Source of the DNA: JBIIUJ01 sp044340025
GTDB lineage: Bacteria; Pseudomonadota; Alphaproteobacteria; Caulobacterales; Aquidulcibacteraceae
Assembly (NCBI GenBank): GCA_044340025.1
Contig: JBIIUJ010000153.1
Coordinates: forward strand, 1-5,653
DNA length: 5,653 nucleotides
Direction of reading: 5' to 3'
This document shows, one piece after another, positions 4,677-5,653 of this stretch; the stretch's first letter is position 1, and every line of letters starts with the position of its first letter. The translations under genes were made by a program, and so were the position numbers. The notes below the pieces were generated by a model that searched no databases, was not told where the DNA came from, and worked only from the letters and a program-made list of their open reading frames with translations.

Positions 4677-5653
4677 ATGATTACCCGCCGCACCACGCTT
4701 TCCGCCCTCTCCGCCGCAGCTCTTTTGCCCGCCTGCGGGCGGGGAGGCGGCGCTTCTGCCGACACGTTGCGGGTGGGGCTGGGCGGGCCGCCGGATTCGC
4801 TGGACCCGTTGCGGGCGGAGTTCGCGGTTTCGGCCATCATTTTCCGCCAGATCTGGCTGCCCCTCACCCGCAAGCAGGCCGATGGATCCACCGGCCCCGG
4901 CATTGCGCAACGCTGGGCGGCGAGCGCGGACTACAAGACCTGGACCTTCACGCTGCGGCCCGATCTGAAGTGGTCAGACGGGGCGCCGATTACCGCCGAG
5001 GATGTTGTCGGCACGTTCCGGCTGGCCGCCGACCCTGCCACCGCCTTCCCCGACGCGCCCGATCTCTATCGGATCGAAGGGTTTCCCGAGGCGGTCTCCG
5101 GCAAGGCGGCGCCCGAAGCGATCGGGGTTCGGGCTCTGCCGGGCGGCGTGGTGGAAGTGCGCCTGACGGTGCCGGACGCAGGTCTGGCCGAAAGCCTCGA
5201 TGAATTCTATCCCGTCCCGGCCGCGACCCGCGCCAGGCACGGCCAGAGCTGGACCCAACCAGAAAACATCGTCGTCTCCGGTCCCTACAAGCCGACGCGT
5301 GTGACCCAGACCGAGATGACGTTCGAGCGCAATCCGACTTATTCCAGCCCCACCCCAATCGCGCGGGTGTTCGTGCAGGCGATCGATGATTCCGCCACTC
5401 GCGTGCGGATGTTCCGGTCAGGCGACCTCGACCTCGCACAGGACCCCCCGTTCAGCCAGATTGACAGCCTGGCCGAGCGGTTTGGCCCCCAGCTGAAGCG
5501 GTTTCAAGCGCCGCGGATCTTCTATCTGAGCTTCAACACGTCCAAGGCGCCGTTCGACAATCCAGCCCTGCGCCGGGCGCTCGCGAGCGTGATCGACCGG
5601 GAGCTGATCGCCCGGAGCGTGTTCCGCGGCGCGGTCGATCCAGCCTTTCAGCT
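4677..5653 (+). CDS. ABC transporter substrate-binding lipoprotein, family 5, N-terminal part
   Basis: The frame is open to the window end, giving 325 residues of a protein that normally has about 500-550. It captures peptides or other solutes (family 5 also takes nickel, opines and sugars) in the periplasm for a Dpp/Opp-type importer. The N-terminus MITRRTTLSALSAAALLPAC has a twin-arginine motif (Arg4-Arg5), a short hydrophobic stretch and a lipobox ending in Cys20, indicating Tat export and lipid anchoring. The family signature is clear at residues 74-115 (GIAQRWAASADYKTWTFTL, then KWSDGAPITAEDVVGTFR). A second conserved block lies at 281-310 (FYLSFNTSKAPFDNPALRRA, then IDREL). ATG 4677 is chosen because it places the twin arginines correctly and no other in-frame start lies just upstream; the Shine-Dalgarno is weak. 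It could be co-transcribed with divL 57 bp upstream or have its own promoter; permease and ATPase genes may follow beyond the window. The ligand cannot be predicted. Confidence 0.88.
   Translation, partial: MITRRTTLSALSAAALLPACGRGGGASADTLRVGLGGPPDSLDPLRAEFAVSAIIFRQIWLPLTRKQADGSTGPGIAQRWAASADYKTWTFTLRPDLKWSDGAPITAEDVVGTFRLAADPATAFPDAPDLYRIEGFPEAVSGKAAPEAIGVRALPGGVVEVRLTVPDAGLAESLDEFYPVPAATRARHGQSWTQPENIVVSGPYKPTRVTQTEMTFERNPTYSSPTPIARVFVQAIDDSATRVRMFRSGDLDLAQDPPFSQIDSLAERFGPQLKRFQAPRIFYLSFNTSKAPFDNPALRRALASVIDRELIARSVFRGAVDPAFQ

Noticed and set aside
4727..4742. GC-rich inverted repeat (GCCCGC/GCGGGC) resembling a hairpin
   Set aside because: It lies inside the signal peptide coding region at the lipobox (Pro-Ala-Cys-Gly-Arg), with a 2-nt centre and no T-tract. 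Codon composition explains it.
4559..4910. Leftward frames of 96-114 aa over the divL end and the transporter start
   Set aside because: They overlap two recognised genes in antisense and show no motif or ribosome binding site.

Overview
This is a GC-rich, densely coded segment of an alphaproteobacterial chromosome. The best lineage clue is a DivL-type pseudo-histidine kinase, with tyrosine at the phospho-acceptor position, preceded by a CtrA-like box containing TTAACCAT. Together these suggest a dimorphic or stalked relative of Caulobacter (Caulobacterales/Maricaulales-like). The lineage is inferred from gene content; no rRNA or other marker is present to confirm it.

Layout: positions 1-504 (+) hold the C-terminal end of a 14-TM (DHA2/EmrB-type) MFS drug exporter, cut by the window edge. 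It converges, across 7 bp, on a leftward block of three genes (2209 to 512): a haloalkane dehalogenase of the DhlA-like HLD-I type with all five catalytic residues, then two small hotdog-fold thioesterase-like proteins whose reading frames overlap by 11 bp. The 44-bp gap and the overlap suggest one transcript. Positions 2210-2360 are a divergent intergenic region. It carries an operator-like dyad close to the dehalogenase start and a tandem TTAACC element closer to divL. Positions 2361-4619 (+) encode the DivL-like sensor (752 aa). From 4677 to the window end (+) lies the N-terminal part of a Tat-type lipoprotein, the substrate-binding component (family 5) of a peptide/opine/nickel-type ABC importer.

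How the genes relate: the leftward block looks like accessory metabolism, with dehalogenation plus acyl-CoA thioester hydrolysis; no substrate can be read from the sequence. The divL gene is cell-cycle core machinery: in Caulobacter DivL modulates the CckA-ChpT-CtrA phosphorelay and reads out DivK. A CtrA-like site in front of it would form a feedback loop, which is an inference here. No RNA genes, CRISPR arrays, insertion sequences or attachment sites were seen. Nothing amounts to a clearly new system. The most rewarding items are the divL H-box and its upstream box, the dyad before the dehalogenase, and the dehalogenase/two-hotdog cluster.
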